Positions 53,521 to 62,955 of a stretch of DNA of 64,000 bases are shown in pieces. Source of the DNA: an uncultured Clostridia bacterium (GTDB taxonomy: Bacteria > Bacillota > Clostridia > TANB77 > CAG-508). Below the pieces are notes generated by a model. The model saw only the letters and a list, made by a program, of their open reading frames with translations. It made no database searches and had not been told where the DNA came from. The position numbers and the translations under genes were made by a program. The stretch lies in NCBI GenBank assembly GCA_948678575.1, contig CAPPGO010000002.1, forward strand, positions 177,697 to 241,696, in the 5' to 3' direction. How positions within the stretch are numbered: position 1 is the first letter of the stretch; each line of letters starts with the position of its first letter.

Positions 53521-54392
53521 TAAGAAGTATGACAGGCTTTGGTCGAGGTATATATGAAATAGATGGAAGAACATATACAGTTGAAATAAAATCCGTTAAT
53601 CATAAATACAATGATATAAATGTTAGATTACCTAGATTCTTGAATATTTTAGAAGATGATGTAAGAAAGCAAATTCAAAATAGTATTTCAAGAGGAAAAA
53701 TAGATGTATTTATAGGTTTTGAAAATTACAGTGATAAAGGTATAAATATAAAGATAAATAAACCACTTGCCAAAGAATATTTGCAAGAATTAAAAAGTTT
53801 ATCAGAAGAAACTGGTGTACCTTATGAATTAAGCATCATAGATGTTTCTAAATTGCCAGATATTCTAAAAATGGAAGAAAATGGCGATGAAGAACTTATA
53901 TCAAGTGAATTAAAAATAGCTTTAACAGAGGCTATAAATAATTTTGTTGGTATGAGAGTTAAAGAAGGCGAAAAACTTGCAGAGGACATGAAAAAGAGAA
54001 TAGATTGGATAGAAACAAAGATTGATGAAATATCAAAATATTCATCAACATTGGTTGAAGAGTATATTGAAAAATTACAAGCAAGAGTTAAAGAACTTAT
54101 GCAAAACGATGTCGTTGATGAAACTCGTTTAGCACAAGAAATTGTAATCTATTCAGACAAATGTTCAATAGAAGAAGAACTTACTAGATTAAAAAGCCAT
54201 ATAAATCAATTTAACGATTTATTAAAAGGGTCATCACCAATTGGAAAGAAGTTTGACTTTTTAGTTCAAGAAATGAATAGAGAAGTAAATACAATTGGTT
54301 CAAAGGCAAATTGCTTAGAAATAACTAATAGAGTTATTGATATAAAAACAGAAATTGAGAATGTAAGAGAACAAATTCAAAATATAGAGTAA
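53517..54392 (+). CDS. YicC/YloC-family endoribonuclease
   Basis: 291 aa. N-terminal SMTGFGRG and EIKSVNHKYNDINVRLPRFL, C-terminal SHINQFNDLLKGSSPIGKKFDFLVQEMNREVNTIGSKANCLEITNRVIDIKTEIENVREQIQNIE, both diagnostic of YicC. E. coli YicC cleaves RNA. Leads the conserved block with remA, rpoZ and gmk. Confidence 0.95.
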   Translation: MIRSMTGFGRGIYEIDGRTYTVEIKSVNHKYNDINVRLPRFLNILEDDVRKQIQNSISRGKIDVFIGFENYSDKGINIKINKPLAKEYLQELKSLSEETGVPYELSIIDVSKLPDILKMEENGDEELISSELKIALTEAINNFVGMRVKEGEKLAEDMKKRIDWIETKIDEISKYSSTLVEEYIEKLQARVKELMQNDVVDETRLAQEIVIYSDKCSIEEELTRLKSHINQFNDLLKGSSPIGKKFDFLVQEMNREVNTIGSKANCLEITNRVIDIKTEIENVREQIQNIE

Positions 54393-54408
54393 AGGGAAGG
54401 TGATAAAA

Positions 54409-54663
54409 ATGCAACTTATAAATATAGGATTTGGAAATATTGTTTCGGCAGAAAGGATTATTTCAATTGTAAGTCCAGAATCTGCACCAATAAAAAGAAT
54501 AGTACAAGAGGCAAAAGATTCTAAAATGGCTATTGATGCTACTTATGGAAGAAGAACAAGAAGTGTTCTTATAATGGATTCAGGACATGTTATATTATCT
54601 GCTGTACAACCAGAAACAGTAGCAGGTAGAGTAGATAATGATACAAATGAAGAAGAGGAATAA
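54409..54663 (+). CDS. remA: RemA/DUF370 family regulator
   Basis: 84 aa from ATG 54409 (AAGG upstream). INIGFGNIVSAERIISIVSPESAPIKRIVQEAKD and DATYGRRTRSVLIMDSGHVILSAVQPETVAGR match RemA, which in B. subtilis activates biofilm matrix genes including the tapA-sipW-tasA operon. The window also carries a TasA-like/SipW pair, so a regulatory link is possible but only inferred. Confidence 0.93.
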   Translation: MQLINIGFGNIVSAERIISIVSPESAPIKRIVQEAKDSKMAIDATYGRRTRSVLIMDSGHVILSAVQPETVAGRVDNDTNEEEE

Positions 54664-54686
54664 ATGAAAAATAGGAGGAATAAAAA

Positions 54687-54878
54687 ATGATAGTAGAACC
54701 AACAGTAACAGATTTATTAAAATTAGTTGACGATAGATATGAATTAGTTATCGTTACATCAAAAAGAGCAAGACAACTTGCAGTAGGAGCACCTAAATTA
54801 ACAGACGCAAAGGAAAAATCAGTAGTAACTATTGCATCAAAAGAAATTGCAGAAGGTAAGGTAAAAAAAGTATGTTAG
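54687..54878 (+). CDS. rpoZ: RNA polymerase omega subunit
   Basis: 63 aa: EPTVTDLLKLVDDRYELVIVTSKRARQLAVGA and KSVVTIASKEIAEGKV match omega. AGGAGG upstream. Overlaps gmk by 7 nt. Confidence 0.93.
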   Translation: MIVEPTVTDLLKLVDDRYELVIVTSKRARQLAVGAPKLTDAKEKSVVTIASKEIAEGKVKKVC

Positions 54879-55444
54879 TTATATTAGCTGGTGTAGCAGG
54901 TGCTGGAAAAGATACAATTGCAAAAGCTATTATTCAAAGAATGGAAAATGTAATTAGTATTCCATCTTTTACAAGTCGTGCACCAAGAGCAGATGATGTT
55001 CCAGGTGTAAGCTATAATTTTGTTTCAAAAGAAGAATTTGAAAGAATGATAGCAGATGGTGAATTGTATGAATATGATGTTCATCATGAAAATTATTATG
55101 GAACATCTCGTAAATTATTAAATGAAAGAATTGAAAGTGGAAAAATAATAATAAAAGACATTGATGTAAATGGAACAGAAGCATTGGTAGAATTATTAAA
55201 GGAAGATACAAAAGTTGTTACCATTTTTTTAAGAGTGCCAAAAGATGAATTAAAACGCAGACTAGAAAATAGAATTGACCATTTAAGTCCAAAAGAAATT
55301 CAATTAAGACTTAATAGATTTGATTATGAAGAATCTAAAATTGGTATATATGACTATGTTATAAAAAATGATAATTTAGAAAAAACACTTTCAATAATTG
55401 AAACAATAATTGAAAAAGAATATAAACTATATAAAGCAAAATAG
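54872..55444 (+). CDS. gmk: guanylate kinase
   Basis: GMP to GDP. 190 aa. SFTSRAPRADDVPGVSYNFVSKEEFERMI, YEYDVHHENYYGTS, IIIKDIDVNGTEAL, FLRVPKDELKRRLENR. The P-loop reads GVAGAGKDT instead of the usual GPSGAGKGT/S, an uncommon but GxxGxGK-conforming variant. Confidence 0.93.
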   Translation: MLVILAGVAGAGKDTIAKAIIQRMENVISIPSFTSRAPRADDVPGVSYNFVSKEEFERMIADGELYEYDVHHENYYGTSRKLLNERIESGKIIIKDIDVNGTEALVELLKEDTKVVTIFLRVPKDELKRRLENRIDHLSPKEIQLRLNRFDYEESKIGIYDYVIKNDNLEKTLSIIETIIEKEYKLYKAK

Positions 55445-55483
55445 GCGATAATTTTATCGTCTATTTTAGATACATGGGGAAAA

Positions 55484-57712
55484 ATGATAGCTGAAATTAT
55501 TATAAATAGTAATGCGAAAGCTTTAAATAGAATATTTGATTATGTGGTTCCAAAAGAAATGGAAAAAGAAATTTTTGTTGGAGCTAGAATTTATGCGCCT
55601 TTTGGTAGGGGAGATAAATTAGAAGATGGATTTGTTATAGGTTTAAAGGATAAATCAGAATTTGCTAATAAAGAGTTAGCAAAAATAATATATGAAATGA
55701 GTATTCCAGAAGAAAAAATGCAACTTGCAAAACTTATGGCAAGAAAGTATTTTTGTAATATTTCAGATTGTATTAAACTTATGTTACCACCAGGAACTGC
55801 TGGTAAAGAACCGGAAAGTTGGGCAAAAGAAAAAACAGGTAAATTTGTTTGTTTAGCAAGAGATTCGGAAGAAATACAGGACAGCATAAATAGTGGAGAA
55901 ATAAGTAGTAGTAAACATAAGAAAGTTTTGGAGTTTTTACTTGATAATGATGATATATATCTTCCTGATTTAGAAAAAATATTAGAAATATCATCTTCTG
56001 TATGCAAAACATTAGAAAAAAAAGGATATGTTGAAATTCAAGAAAAACAAATTGAAAGAAATCCATTTGTAAATAAAAATATTGAAAAAGATGAACCTAA
56101 AATTTTAAATAGTGAACAACAACGAGCTTATGATGCTATTAGTTTTAATATAGAAAATGAAGAAGTAATAACTTCATTAATATATGGAATTACAGGTTCA
56201 GGAAAAACAGAAATATATATGCAGTTAATCGGGAAAGCAATATCCTTAGGAAAAACAGCAATAATGCTAGTTCCAGAAATTTCATTAACACCCCAAATGG
56301 TAGATAGATTTTTAGCGAGATTCGGAAATGAAATTGCTATTTTACATAGTAAATTATCTATTGGAGAAAGATATGACGAATGGCAAAAAATATCAGAAGG
56401 TAAAGCTAAAATTGTAATCGGAGCAAGATCAGCAATATTTGCACCAGTAAAGAATTTAGGAATAATAATTATAGATGAAGAGCATGACATGTCATATAAA
56501 TCTGATATGTCACCAAGATATCATGCAAGAGATTTAGCAAAATACATAACAAAACAAGCAAAATGTCCATTAGTATTAGGTAGTGCGACACCAGATATTT
56601 CAACATATAAACAAGCATTAGATGAAGAAATTGAGATGTTTACACTAACTAAACGAGCAAATGATGCTTCACTTCCAGAAATACAAATTGTAGATTTAAG
56701 GCAAGAACTTTCTTATGGAAATAGATCCATGCTAAGTGGAAAATTGCAAAAAGAAATTAGAGAAAATATAAAAAACAAAAAACAAACAATTTTGTTTTTA
56801 AATAGAAGAGGTTATTCAACATTTGTACTTTGCAGAGAATGTGGAGAACCAGTAAAATGTCCAAATTGTAGTATTAGTTTAACCTATCACAAATATGAAA
56901 ACATTTTGAAATGTCATTATTGCGGTTTGCAAATGCCAGTAGTTAAAAAATGTCCAAATTGTGAGAGTGACAAAGTAAAATATTTTGGAACAGGTACTCA
57001 AAAATTAGAAGATGAAATACACAAATTATTTCCAGAAGCTAGCACAATAAGAATGGATATTGATACAGTTTCAAAGAAAAATTCACATGAAAAAATTTTA
57101 AATACTTTTAAAAATGAAAATATAGATATTTTAATAGGAACACAAATGATTGTAAAAGGACATCATTTTCCTAATGTTACTTTGGTTGGAGTAATTGTAG
57201 CAGACGGTGCGCTTAATATGGAGGATTATAATGCTTCACAAAAAACTTTTCAAACTTTGGTTCAGGTCTCTGGTAGAGCTGGTAGAGAAAGCGAAAAAGG
57301 TAGAGTTATAATTCAAACTTACAATCCAGATCATTATGCAATAATTTATTCAGCAAAACAAGATTATGAACTTTTTTATAATGCAGAGATCAATTTGAGA
57401 AAAATGTTGAAATATCCACCGTTTTGCGATATAATAATGATTAGGTTTGTTGGAAAAAATGTAAATGATATTGAAAAATTATCAAATGAGGTTTATAGCA
57501 ATTTGCAAAACTTAATAGATAAGCAAAATACTTTTGTATATAAACCAGTTCCATCACCAGTAGACAAAATAAAAAATAAATATAGATGGAGAATTATTCT
57601 AAAAGGTAAAGTAAATAATAAAACTTTAAATATAATATATAAGGCATTGGAAATTAAACAAATTGAGGGAGTTTCAATTAGTGTTGATATTAATCCAAAT
57701 AGTATGATATAG
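55484..57712 (+). CDS. priA: primosomal replication restart helicase PriA
   Basis: Restarts stalled replication forks. 742 aa. N-terminal DNA-binding domain (YVVPKEMEKEIFVGARIYAPFGRG), Walker A GITGSGKTEIY, DEEH box IIDEEHDMSYKSDMSPRYHARD, Zn-binding CRECGEPVKCPNCSISLTYHKYENILKCHYCGLQMPVVKKCPNC, GTGTQKLEDEIHKLFP, GTQMIVKGHHFPNVTLVGVI and GRAGRESEKGRVIIQT. coaBC, which often sits between rpoZ and priA, is absent here. Confidence 0.97.
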   Translation: MIAEIIINSNAKALNRIFDYVVPKEMEKEIFVGARIYAPFGRGDKLEDGFVIGLKDKSEFANKELAKIIYEMSIPEEKMQLAKLMARKYFCNISDCIKLMLPPGTAGKEPESWAKEKTGKFVCLARDSEEIQDSINSGEISSSKHKKVLEFLLDNDDIYLPDLEKILEISSSVCKTLEKKGYVEIQEKQIERNPFVNKNIEKDEPKILNSEQQRAYDAISFNIENEEVITSLIYGITGSGKTEIYMQLIGKAISLGKTAIMLVPEISLTPQMVDRFLARFGNEIAILHSKLSIGERYDEWQKISEGKAKIVIGARSAIFAPVKNLGIIIIDEEHDMSYKSDMSPRYHARDLAKYITKQAKCPLVLGSATPDISTYKQALDEEIEMFTLTKRANDASLPEIQIVDLRQELSYGNRSMLSGKLQKEIRENIKNKKQTILFLNRRGYSTFVLCRECGEPVKCPNCSISLTYHKYENILKCHYCGLQMPVVKKCPNCESDKVKYFGTGTQKLEDEIHKLFPEASTIRMDIDTVSKKNSHEKILNTFKNENIDILIGTQMIVKGHHFPNVTLVGVIVADGALNMEDYNASQKTFQTLVQVSGRAGRESEKGRVIIQTYNPDHYAIIYSAKQDYELFYNAEINLRKMLKYPPFCDIIMIRFVGKNVNDIEKLSNEVYSNLQNLIDKQNTFVYKPVPSPVDKIKNKYRWRIILKGKVNNKTLNIIYKALEIKQIEGVSISVDINPNSMI

Positions 57713-57722
57713 GGGGTAACAA

Positions 57723-58217
57723 ATGGCTATAAGAAATCTAAGATATGAAGGAGATGAAATTTTATCAAAAAAATCAAGAGATATTGATGTAATAGATGAT
57801 AAAATTTTAGAATTAGCAAATGATATGTTTGACACAATGCATAAATTTGAAGGTGTTGGTTTAGCTGGACCACAAGTTGGAATATTGAAAAGAATAATTG
57901 TAATTGATTTATATGAAGAGGGAGAGCAATATGCTTTAATAAATCCGGTAATCATTTCACAAAAGGGTGAGCAAATTGTTGATGAAGGTTGTTTAAGTTT
58001 TCCAAATCAATTTGCAAAAGTAAGAAGAGCAAAAGAAATTGTAGTTGAAGCTTTGGATTTAAAAGGTAAAAAAGTCAAAATTAAAGGAAAAGATTTACTT
58101 GCACAAGCTTTACAACATGAAATCGATCACTTAAATGGAGAAGTTTTTGTTAATAAATGTGAAGCTGGAACTTTGGAAACAATAACAGCAGAAGATAAAG
58201 CAAAGAAAAATAAATAG
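57723..58217 (+). CDS. def: peptide deformylase
   Basis: Removes the N-formyl group from nascent proteins. 164 aa. Motif 1 GVGLAGPQVG, motif 2 EGCLSFP (metal Cys), motif 3 QHEIDHLNGEVF (HExxH). 10 bp after priA and 18 bp before fmt, its functional partner. Confidence 0.97.
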   Translation: MAIRNLRYEGDEILSKKSRDIDVIDDKILELANDMFDTMHKFEGVGLAGPQVGILKRIIVIDLYEEGEQYALINPVIISQKGEQIVDEGCLSFPNQFAKVRRAKEIVVEALDLKGKKVKIKGKDLLAQALQHEIDHLNGEVFVNKCEAGTLETITAEDKAKKNK

Positions 58218-58235
58218 ATAATAGGAAGGATTTAT

Positions 58236-59177
58236 ATGAAAATTGTTTTTTGGGGAACACCAGATATTGCAAAAGATTGCTTAGAAGCAATATATAATGC
58301 TGGACATGAAATTGTATGTGTAATTACAGTTCCAGATAAACCTAATAGTAGGGGAAAGAAAATAGTTTATTCAGAAGTAAAAGAATTTGCTATACAACAT
58401 AACTTAAAATTAATACAACCTGAAAAACTTAGTTATAATGAAGAGCTAAAAGAAGAAATAAAAAAATTAAATCCAGATATCTTTTGTGTAGTAGCATATG
58501 GAAAATATATGCCAAAATCATATTTAAAAATGTGTAAATATGAACCAGTAAATATACATCCTTCATTATTACCAAAATATAGAGGCTCTTCTCCAATTCA
58601 ATGGGCAGTTTTAAATGGAGATAAAGAGACTGGTGTTACATCAATGTATATTTCAGAAAAGATGGATGCCGGAGATATAATTCTTCAAAAAAGTGTTCAA
58701 ATTGGTGAGTATGAAACAACAGGAGAATTATGGGATAGATTATCAAAAATAGGTGGAGAGCTTTTAGTAGAAACTTTAAAACAAATAGAATTAGGTATAG
58801 CACCGAGAATTCCACAAGGTGATAATTGTACTGAGGTTTCAATGATTTCAAAAGAAATGGCAAAAATAGATTTTGAAAAATCAGCGGAAGAAATAAAAAA
58901 CTTAGTTAGAGGTTTAAATCCATTTTTGGGAGCTTATGGTTTTGTAGATGGTAAAAAATTAAAATTATGGAAAGTTGAAATTAAAGAATTAGTAGAAGAA
59001 TATCAAAACAAACAAAATGGAGAGATTGTTTTATCATCTGATAAAACAGGTTTGTATATAAAAGTAAGAGATGGTTTGCTTTCAGTTTTGGAAATTCAAG
59101 GTGAAAATGCAAAGCGAATGAATATATTAGATTATTTAAGAGGAAATAAGATAAATGTAGGCAATAAATTTGAATAA
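58236..59177 (+). CDS. fmt: methionyl-tRNA formyltransferase
   Basis: Formylates initiator Met-tRNA. 313 aa. VFWGTPDIAKDCLEAI, VAYGKYMPKSYL, catalytic NIHPSLLPKYRGSSPIQWAVLNGDKETGVT, MDAGDIILQ, and the C-terminal domain IKNLVRGLNPFLGAYGFVDGKKLKLWK. Confidence 0.97.
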   Translation: MKIVFWGTPDIAKDCLEAIYNAGHEIVCVITVPDKPNSRGKKIVYSEVKEFAIQHNLKLIQPEKLSYNEELKEEIKKLNPDIFCVVAYGKYMPKSYLKMCKYEPVNIHPSLLPKYRGSSPIQWAVLNGDKETGVTSMYISEKMDAGDIILQKSVQIGEYETTGELWDRLSKIGGELLVETLKQIELGIAPRIPQGDNCTEVSMISKEMAKIDFEKSAEEIKNLVRGLNPFLGAYGFVDGKKLKLWKVEIKELVEEYQNKQNGEIVLSSDKTGLYIKVRDGLLSVLEIQGENAKRMNILDYLRGNKINVGNKFE

Positions 59178-59181
59178 TTAC

Positions 59182-59210
59182 TTGTAAAATAATTGTAATA
59201 TTGATATACT
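59182..59210 (+). promoter_or_regulatory. sigma-A promoter of the Asp23-AmaP-nusB block
   Basis: TTGTAA (59182-59187), 17-bp spacer, TATACT (59205-59210). Confidence 0.75.
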
Positions 59211-59245
59211 TTATATGTGAAAATTTTGAGAAGGAGGATTGCTAA

Positions 59246-59668
59246 ATGGAGGAAAATAAAAATCCAGAGCAAGAAGAAGTTGAAATAGTAGAAACTAGTA
59301 TTGATGGATTAAAAATATCTAATGATGCAGTTGCTACTTATGCAGGAATTGCAATTTCGGAAGTCCAAGGTGTTTATGGAATGTCTGGTGGATTTGCAGG
59401 AATTACAGAAGCAATTAGTGGAAAGAAAAATTTTTCAAAAGGAATTAAAGTAGAAGTTACAGAAAAAAGTGCAAAAATAGATGTTAATATTGTCGTAGAA
59501 TATGGAGCTAGAATTCCAGATGTAGCATTTGAAATTCAAAATATAGTAAAAAAATCAGTTGAATCTATGACTGGTCTTAAAGTATCAGAAGTAAATGTGC
59601 ATGTAAATGGTGTTCATATGGCAAATGTAGAAGATAAAGAAGAAAGTGAAGAAAATATCGAAGAATAA
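59246..59668 (+). CDS. Asp23/Gls24 family protein
   Basis: 140 aa. LKISNDAVATYAGIAISEVQGVYGMSGGFAG, GIKVEVTEKSAKIDVNIVVEYGARIPDVAFEIQNIVKKSVESMTGLKVSEVNVHVNGVHM, acidic ends. Members form membrane-associated assemblies anchored by AmaP, encoded next; related to alkaline and cell-wall stress tolerance in staphylococci. Confidence 0.94.
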   Translation: MEENKNPEQEEVEIVETSIDGLKISNDAVATYAGIAISEVQGVYGMSGGFAGITEAISGKKNFSKGIKVEVTEKSAKIDVNIVVEYGARIPDVAFEIQNIVKKSVESMTGLKVSEVNVHVNGVHMANVEDKEESEENIEE

Positions 59669-59682
59669 TTGGAGGAATAGAA

Positions 59683-60327
59683 ATGAAATTTTTAGAAAGA
59701 TTTATCTTAACAATATTTTCAATAATAATTTTAGTAATATCAATAGCAATGCTTAGTATAATGTTTGGATTAGCAGATATTACAATATTTACAAAATTGA
59801 TTTATTATATAATGGAAGATGTTATTGCATTTAGAACTGCATTAGTAGTTTGTGCAATTTGTATATTATGTGCAATTAAAGGTATTTTCTTTAAAAGCAA
59901 AAAAGAAAATTTAGGAAAAGACGGAATTGTTTTAGAAAATACTAGTGGTAAACTTGTTATTTCAAAGGAAAGTTTAGAAAACTTAGTTTCTAGTGTTGCA
60001 AAAGAAATACCAGGTGCAGAAGCTGTATCTAGTAGAACAATATTAGATAAGGATAGAAACTTAAAAGTATATGTTACAACAACAGTATCAAGAGATATGA
60101 TGCTTAAAGAAGTTTCAACAACACTTCAAGAAAAAATAAAAGAAGCAATGAAACAAACAGCAGATTTAGATGTTAAAGAAGTTAATATTAGAATTAAAAA
60201 TATCAGTTCTAAAAAAGTAAAATCAAAAGGTACAAAGCAAACACAAGTAGTAAATGAAATAGAAACAAAAGAAGAAAATCAAGAAGAGGTAGTTGTAGAT
60301 GTAGAAAAAAACGAAGGAGAGGAGTAA
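59683..60327 (+). CDS. amaP: AmaP-like Asp23 membrane anchor
   Basis: 214 aa. Two membrane helices (about residues 8-30 and 48-68), then an Asp23-like soluble region (LENTSGKLVISKESLENLVSSVAKEIPGAEAVSSRTILDKDRNLKVYVTTTVS) and an acidic tail. Context between Asp23 and DUF2273 supports AmaP. Confidence 0.85.
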   Translation: MKFLERFILTIFSIIILVISIAMLSIMFGLADITIFTKLIYYIMEDVIAFRTALVVCAICILCAIKGIFFKSKKENLGKDGIVLENTSGKLVISKESLENLVSSVAKEIPGAEAVSSRTILDKDRNLKVYVTTTVSRDMMLKEVSTTLQEKIKEAMKQTADLDVKEVNIRIKNISSKKVKSKGTKQTQVVNEIETKEENQEEVVVDVEKNEGEE

Positions 60328-60333
60328 TGTATT

Positions 60334-60552
60334 ATGAATGAAAATGATCCAAAAAATTTTGCTTGGTATGTAAAAGAATATAAGGGAGCTATAATAGGTG
60401 CTGTAATTGCTCTTTTATTTGTAGCAACAGGATTATCTAAATTGGTAATTGCTTTACTTGTAATTGTTGCTGGAATGTTTTTAGGGTACTATGTACAAAA
60501 TAATAAAGAAAGCGTAAAAGAAATTTTAAGGAATTTTATAGATAAATTTTAG
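60334..60552 (+). CDS. DUF2273 membrane protein
   Basis: 72 aa with two membrane helices (KGAIIGAVIALLFVATGLSKLVIALLVIVAGMFLGYYVQ) as in DUF2273 proteins that accompany Asp23/AmaP. Probably helps anchor that assembly. Confidence 0.88.
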   Translation: MNENDPKNFAWYVKEYKGAIIGAVIALLFVATGLSKLVIALLVIVAGMFLGYYVQNNKESVKEILRNFIDKF

Positions 60553-60558
60553 GAGGAA

Positions 60559-60981
60559 ATGATGCAAAGAACTGCAATGAGAGAATTAGCTTTCAAGCTA
60601 GTTTATGAAATTGAAGTGCAAAAAGAAAATAATGAAGAACATATTCAAATTTTCTTAGAAAATAATGAAATAACAGATGAAAAAGTAATAGAATATTTAA
60701 CTAATGTAATTAATGGTTTAAAAGCTAATGAAGTTGAAATTGATGAACTAATTTCTAAAAACTTAAAAGAAAATTGGAGTTTGAGCAGGATTCCTAAAAT
60801 TACTTTGAGTTTATTAAAACTTGCAATTTTTGAAATGGTATATGCAAAAATACCATATAAAGTAGCAATAAATGAAGTCGTAGAACTTGCTAAGAAATAT
60901 GCAGATGAAGTAGCGCCAACTTTTATTAATGGAATACTGGCAAGTATTGTAAAAGAAAAATGTTTAGATAAAGAGGATTAG
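60559..60981 (+). CDS. nusB: transcription antitermination factor NusB
   Basis: rRNA antitermination and ribosome biogenesis. 140 aa. MMQRTAMRELAFKLVYEIEVQKEN, ITDEKVIEYLTNVINGLKANEVEIDELI, WSLSRIPKITLSLLKLAIFEMVYAKIPYKVAINEVVELAKKYADEVAPTFINGILASIV. AGGAGG upstream. Abuts xseA. Confidence 0.96.
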   Translation: MMQRTAMRELAFKLVYEIEVQKENNEEHIQIFLENNEITDEKVIEYLTNVINGLKANEVEIDELISKNLKENWSLSRIPKITLSLLKLAIFEMVYAKIPYKVAINEVVELAKKYADEVAPTFINGILASIVKEKCLDKED

Positions 60982-62169
60982 ATGGAGCTTAAACCAATCA
61001 CAGTAACAGAATTAAATAAATATATGAAAGATAAAGTAGCAACTGATGAATTCCTTAATAATGTTTTTATAAAAGGAGAAATTTCGAATTTTAAACATCA
61101 TTATACAGGACACATGTATTTTACTTTAAAAGATGAAAATTCTTTAATAAAATGTATAATGTTTAAATCTTCCACAGCTACTTTAAAATTTGTGCCAAAA
61201 GATGGAACGAAAGTTGTAGCTTATGGTACAGTTTCTGTTTATGAAAAAGATGGGATATATCAGCTATACTGTAAATCCATGAAAGAAGACGGCATAGGCG
61301 ATTTATACACGGCTTATGAAGAATTAAAAAGAAAATTATCATTAGAAGGATTATTTGATGAAAAACATAAAAAGAAGATACCATTTATGCCAAAAATAAT
61401 TGGTGTTCTTACATCAAATACAGGAGCAGTAATTAGAGATATAATAAATGTATCAACAAGAAGAAATCCTAATGTGTATATAAGGCTATTTCCAGTACCT
61501 GTTCAAGGTGAGGGTGCAGGAGAAAAAATTGCAGAAGCAATTGAGTTTATGAATACCGAAAAATTGGCAGAGGTTTTAATAGTTGGTCGAGGTGGAGGTT
61601 CATTAGAAGATTTGTGGCCTTTTAATGAAGAAATAGTTGCAAGAGCAATATACAATTCTGAAATTCCAATAATTTCAGCAGTAGGACATGAAACAGATTT
61701 TACAATTGCAGATTTTGTTGCAGATTTGAGAGCACCAACTCCATCTGCCGCGGCAGAACTTGCAGTTACTAATATAGAGGATTTAGAAAATACAATTATT
61801 TTATATAGAAATAGATTAAAAATAGCTCTTCGTAAAAAAACAGAAGTAATGAGATTAAGATACGAAAAAAGTATAAATTCTGTTGTATTTAAAAATCCTT
61901 ATCAAAAATTAAATGATTATTATATTTTAATTGATAGAAAAGTAAAAAGTCTAGAAAATTTTGCTCTCCAAAATCTTAAAGATTGTAAATTAAAGGCAAC
62001 AAAAGCAATAACTCGATTAGATACTTTAAGTCCATTAAAAACTTTAACAAGAGGTTATTCAATGGTAGAAGTTGACGGAGAAGTTGTAAGCAGTAGTAAA
62101 GATTTAAAAAAAGGAGACATGATAAATTTACTTTTTGCTGATGGAAATACAAAGGCGAAAGTAGAGTAA
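60982..62169 (+). CDS. xseA: exodeoxyribonuclease VII large subunit
   Basis: Single-strand DNA exonuclease. 395 aa. N-terminal OB domain (VFIKGEISNFKHHYTGHMYFTLKDENSLIKCIMF), catalytic region ITSNTGAVIRDI-type (VLTSNTGAVIRDIINVSTRRNP), GRGGGSLEDLWPFNEEIVARAI, SAVGHETDFTIADFVADLRAPTPSAAAELA, and a coiled C-terminus ending in LTRGYSMV. Confidence 0.97.
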   Translation: MELKPITVTELNKYMKDKVATDEFLNNVFIKGEISNFKHHYTGHMYFTLKDENSLIKCIMFKSSTATLKFVPKDGTKVVAYGTVSVYEKDGIYQLYCKSMKEDGIGDLYTAYEELKRKLSLEGLFDEKHKKKIPFMPKIIGVLTSNTGAVIRDIINVSTRRNPNVYIRLFPVPVQGEGAGEKIAEAIEFMNTEKLAEVLIVGRGGGSLEDLWPFNEEIVARAIYNSEIPIISAVGHETDFTIADFVADLRAPTPSAAAELAVTNIEDLENTIILYRNRLKIALRKKTEVMRLRYEKSINSVVFKNPYQKLNDYYILIDRKVKSLENFALQNLKDCKLKATKAITRLDTLSPLKTLTRGYSMVEVDGEVVSSSKDLKKGDMINLLFADGNTKAKVE

Positions 62170-62182
62170 TGGAGGTACAGAT

Positions 62183-62701
62183 ATGAGTAGAAGAAGTAAA
62201 AATCAAAATAAAAGAAAAATTAATATTAAAATTTTATTACCAATAATTTGTATAATTATTGTTGTTATCACTTTTGTTTTATTATTTGATATGAAGAGAA
62301 AAACAAACGAAGTATCTAATTCTAGTGAAAATAGTGTAAAAACAGAAAATATAATTGATACCACAAATACTAATACAAATATAAGTTTAGAAAATATGGT
62401 AGATGAAAATACTGTTACTAATGAAGTTGATGAAATTAATGTTGAAAATACAGTAGAAACCAATACAGTTCAAGATAATATTACTTCTAATTCAGAAGAT
62501 AGATATTCAGAAAATAGACAGCAAAAAGCAATTGAGATTGCAGAAAAATATTGGGGAGAAGATAAATCAATATATTTTACAAATGAAAGTGTAAAATCAG
62601 ATGATGAATATATTGTTGCAGCAAGAGAAAAGAGTTCAACAGAAGTAAAAGAATATTTTAAAGTAAATATAAAAACAAAAAGCGTAGAAGTATATTATTA
62701 G
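62183..62701 (+). CDS. membrane-anchored protein of unknown function between xseA and xseB
   Basis: 172 aa: basic start, one membrane helix (about residues 14-36), an 80-residue Asn/Thr/Glu-rich linker (TNTNTNISLEN, TVETNTVQDN), then a small folded C-terminus with IEIAEKYWGEDKSIYFTNESVKSDDEYIVAAREKSSTEVKEYFKVNIKTKSVEVYY, somewhat like PepSY-type modules. Exposed outside the membrane. Its place between the two subunits of exonuclease VII is unusual and suggests an insertion. Confidence 0.6.
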   Translation: MSRRSKNQNKRKINIKILLPIICIIIVVITFVLLFDMKRKTNEVSNSSENSVKTENIIDTTNTNTNISLENMVDENTVTNEVDEINVENTVETNTVQDNITSNSEDRYSENRQQKAIEIAEKYWGEDKSIYFTNESVKSDDEYIVAAREKSSTEVKEYFKVNIKTKSVEVYY

Positions 62702-62720
62702 TTAGTAAAGGGAGTATAAA

Positions 62721-62951
62721 ATGTCAAAAAACGAAGAAAATTTTGAAGAGTTGATGGAAAAATTAGAAGAAATCACTGGAAAATTAGAAGCAGATAAATT
62801 AACTCTTGATGAATCTGTAAAGCTATTTGAAGAAGGAATGCAAATTTCAAAAAAATGCAATGAGAAATTGGAAGATGCTGAAAAAAGAATTACAATATTA
62901 TTAAAAACAAATGATGAAGTAAAGGAGGAAAACTTCGTACCAGAAGGATAG
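62721..62951 (+). CDS. xseB: exodeoxyribonuclease VII small subunit
   Basis: 76 aa: NFEELMEKLEEITGKLEADKLTLDESVKLFEEGMQISKKCNEKLEDAEKRITIL is the complete XseB pattern. Partner of xseA. Confidence 0.96.
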   Translation: MSKNEENFEELMEKLEEITGKLEADKLTLDESVKLFEEGMQISKKCNEKLEDAEKRITILLKTNDEVKEENFVPEG

Positions 62952-62955
62952 ATAG

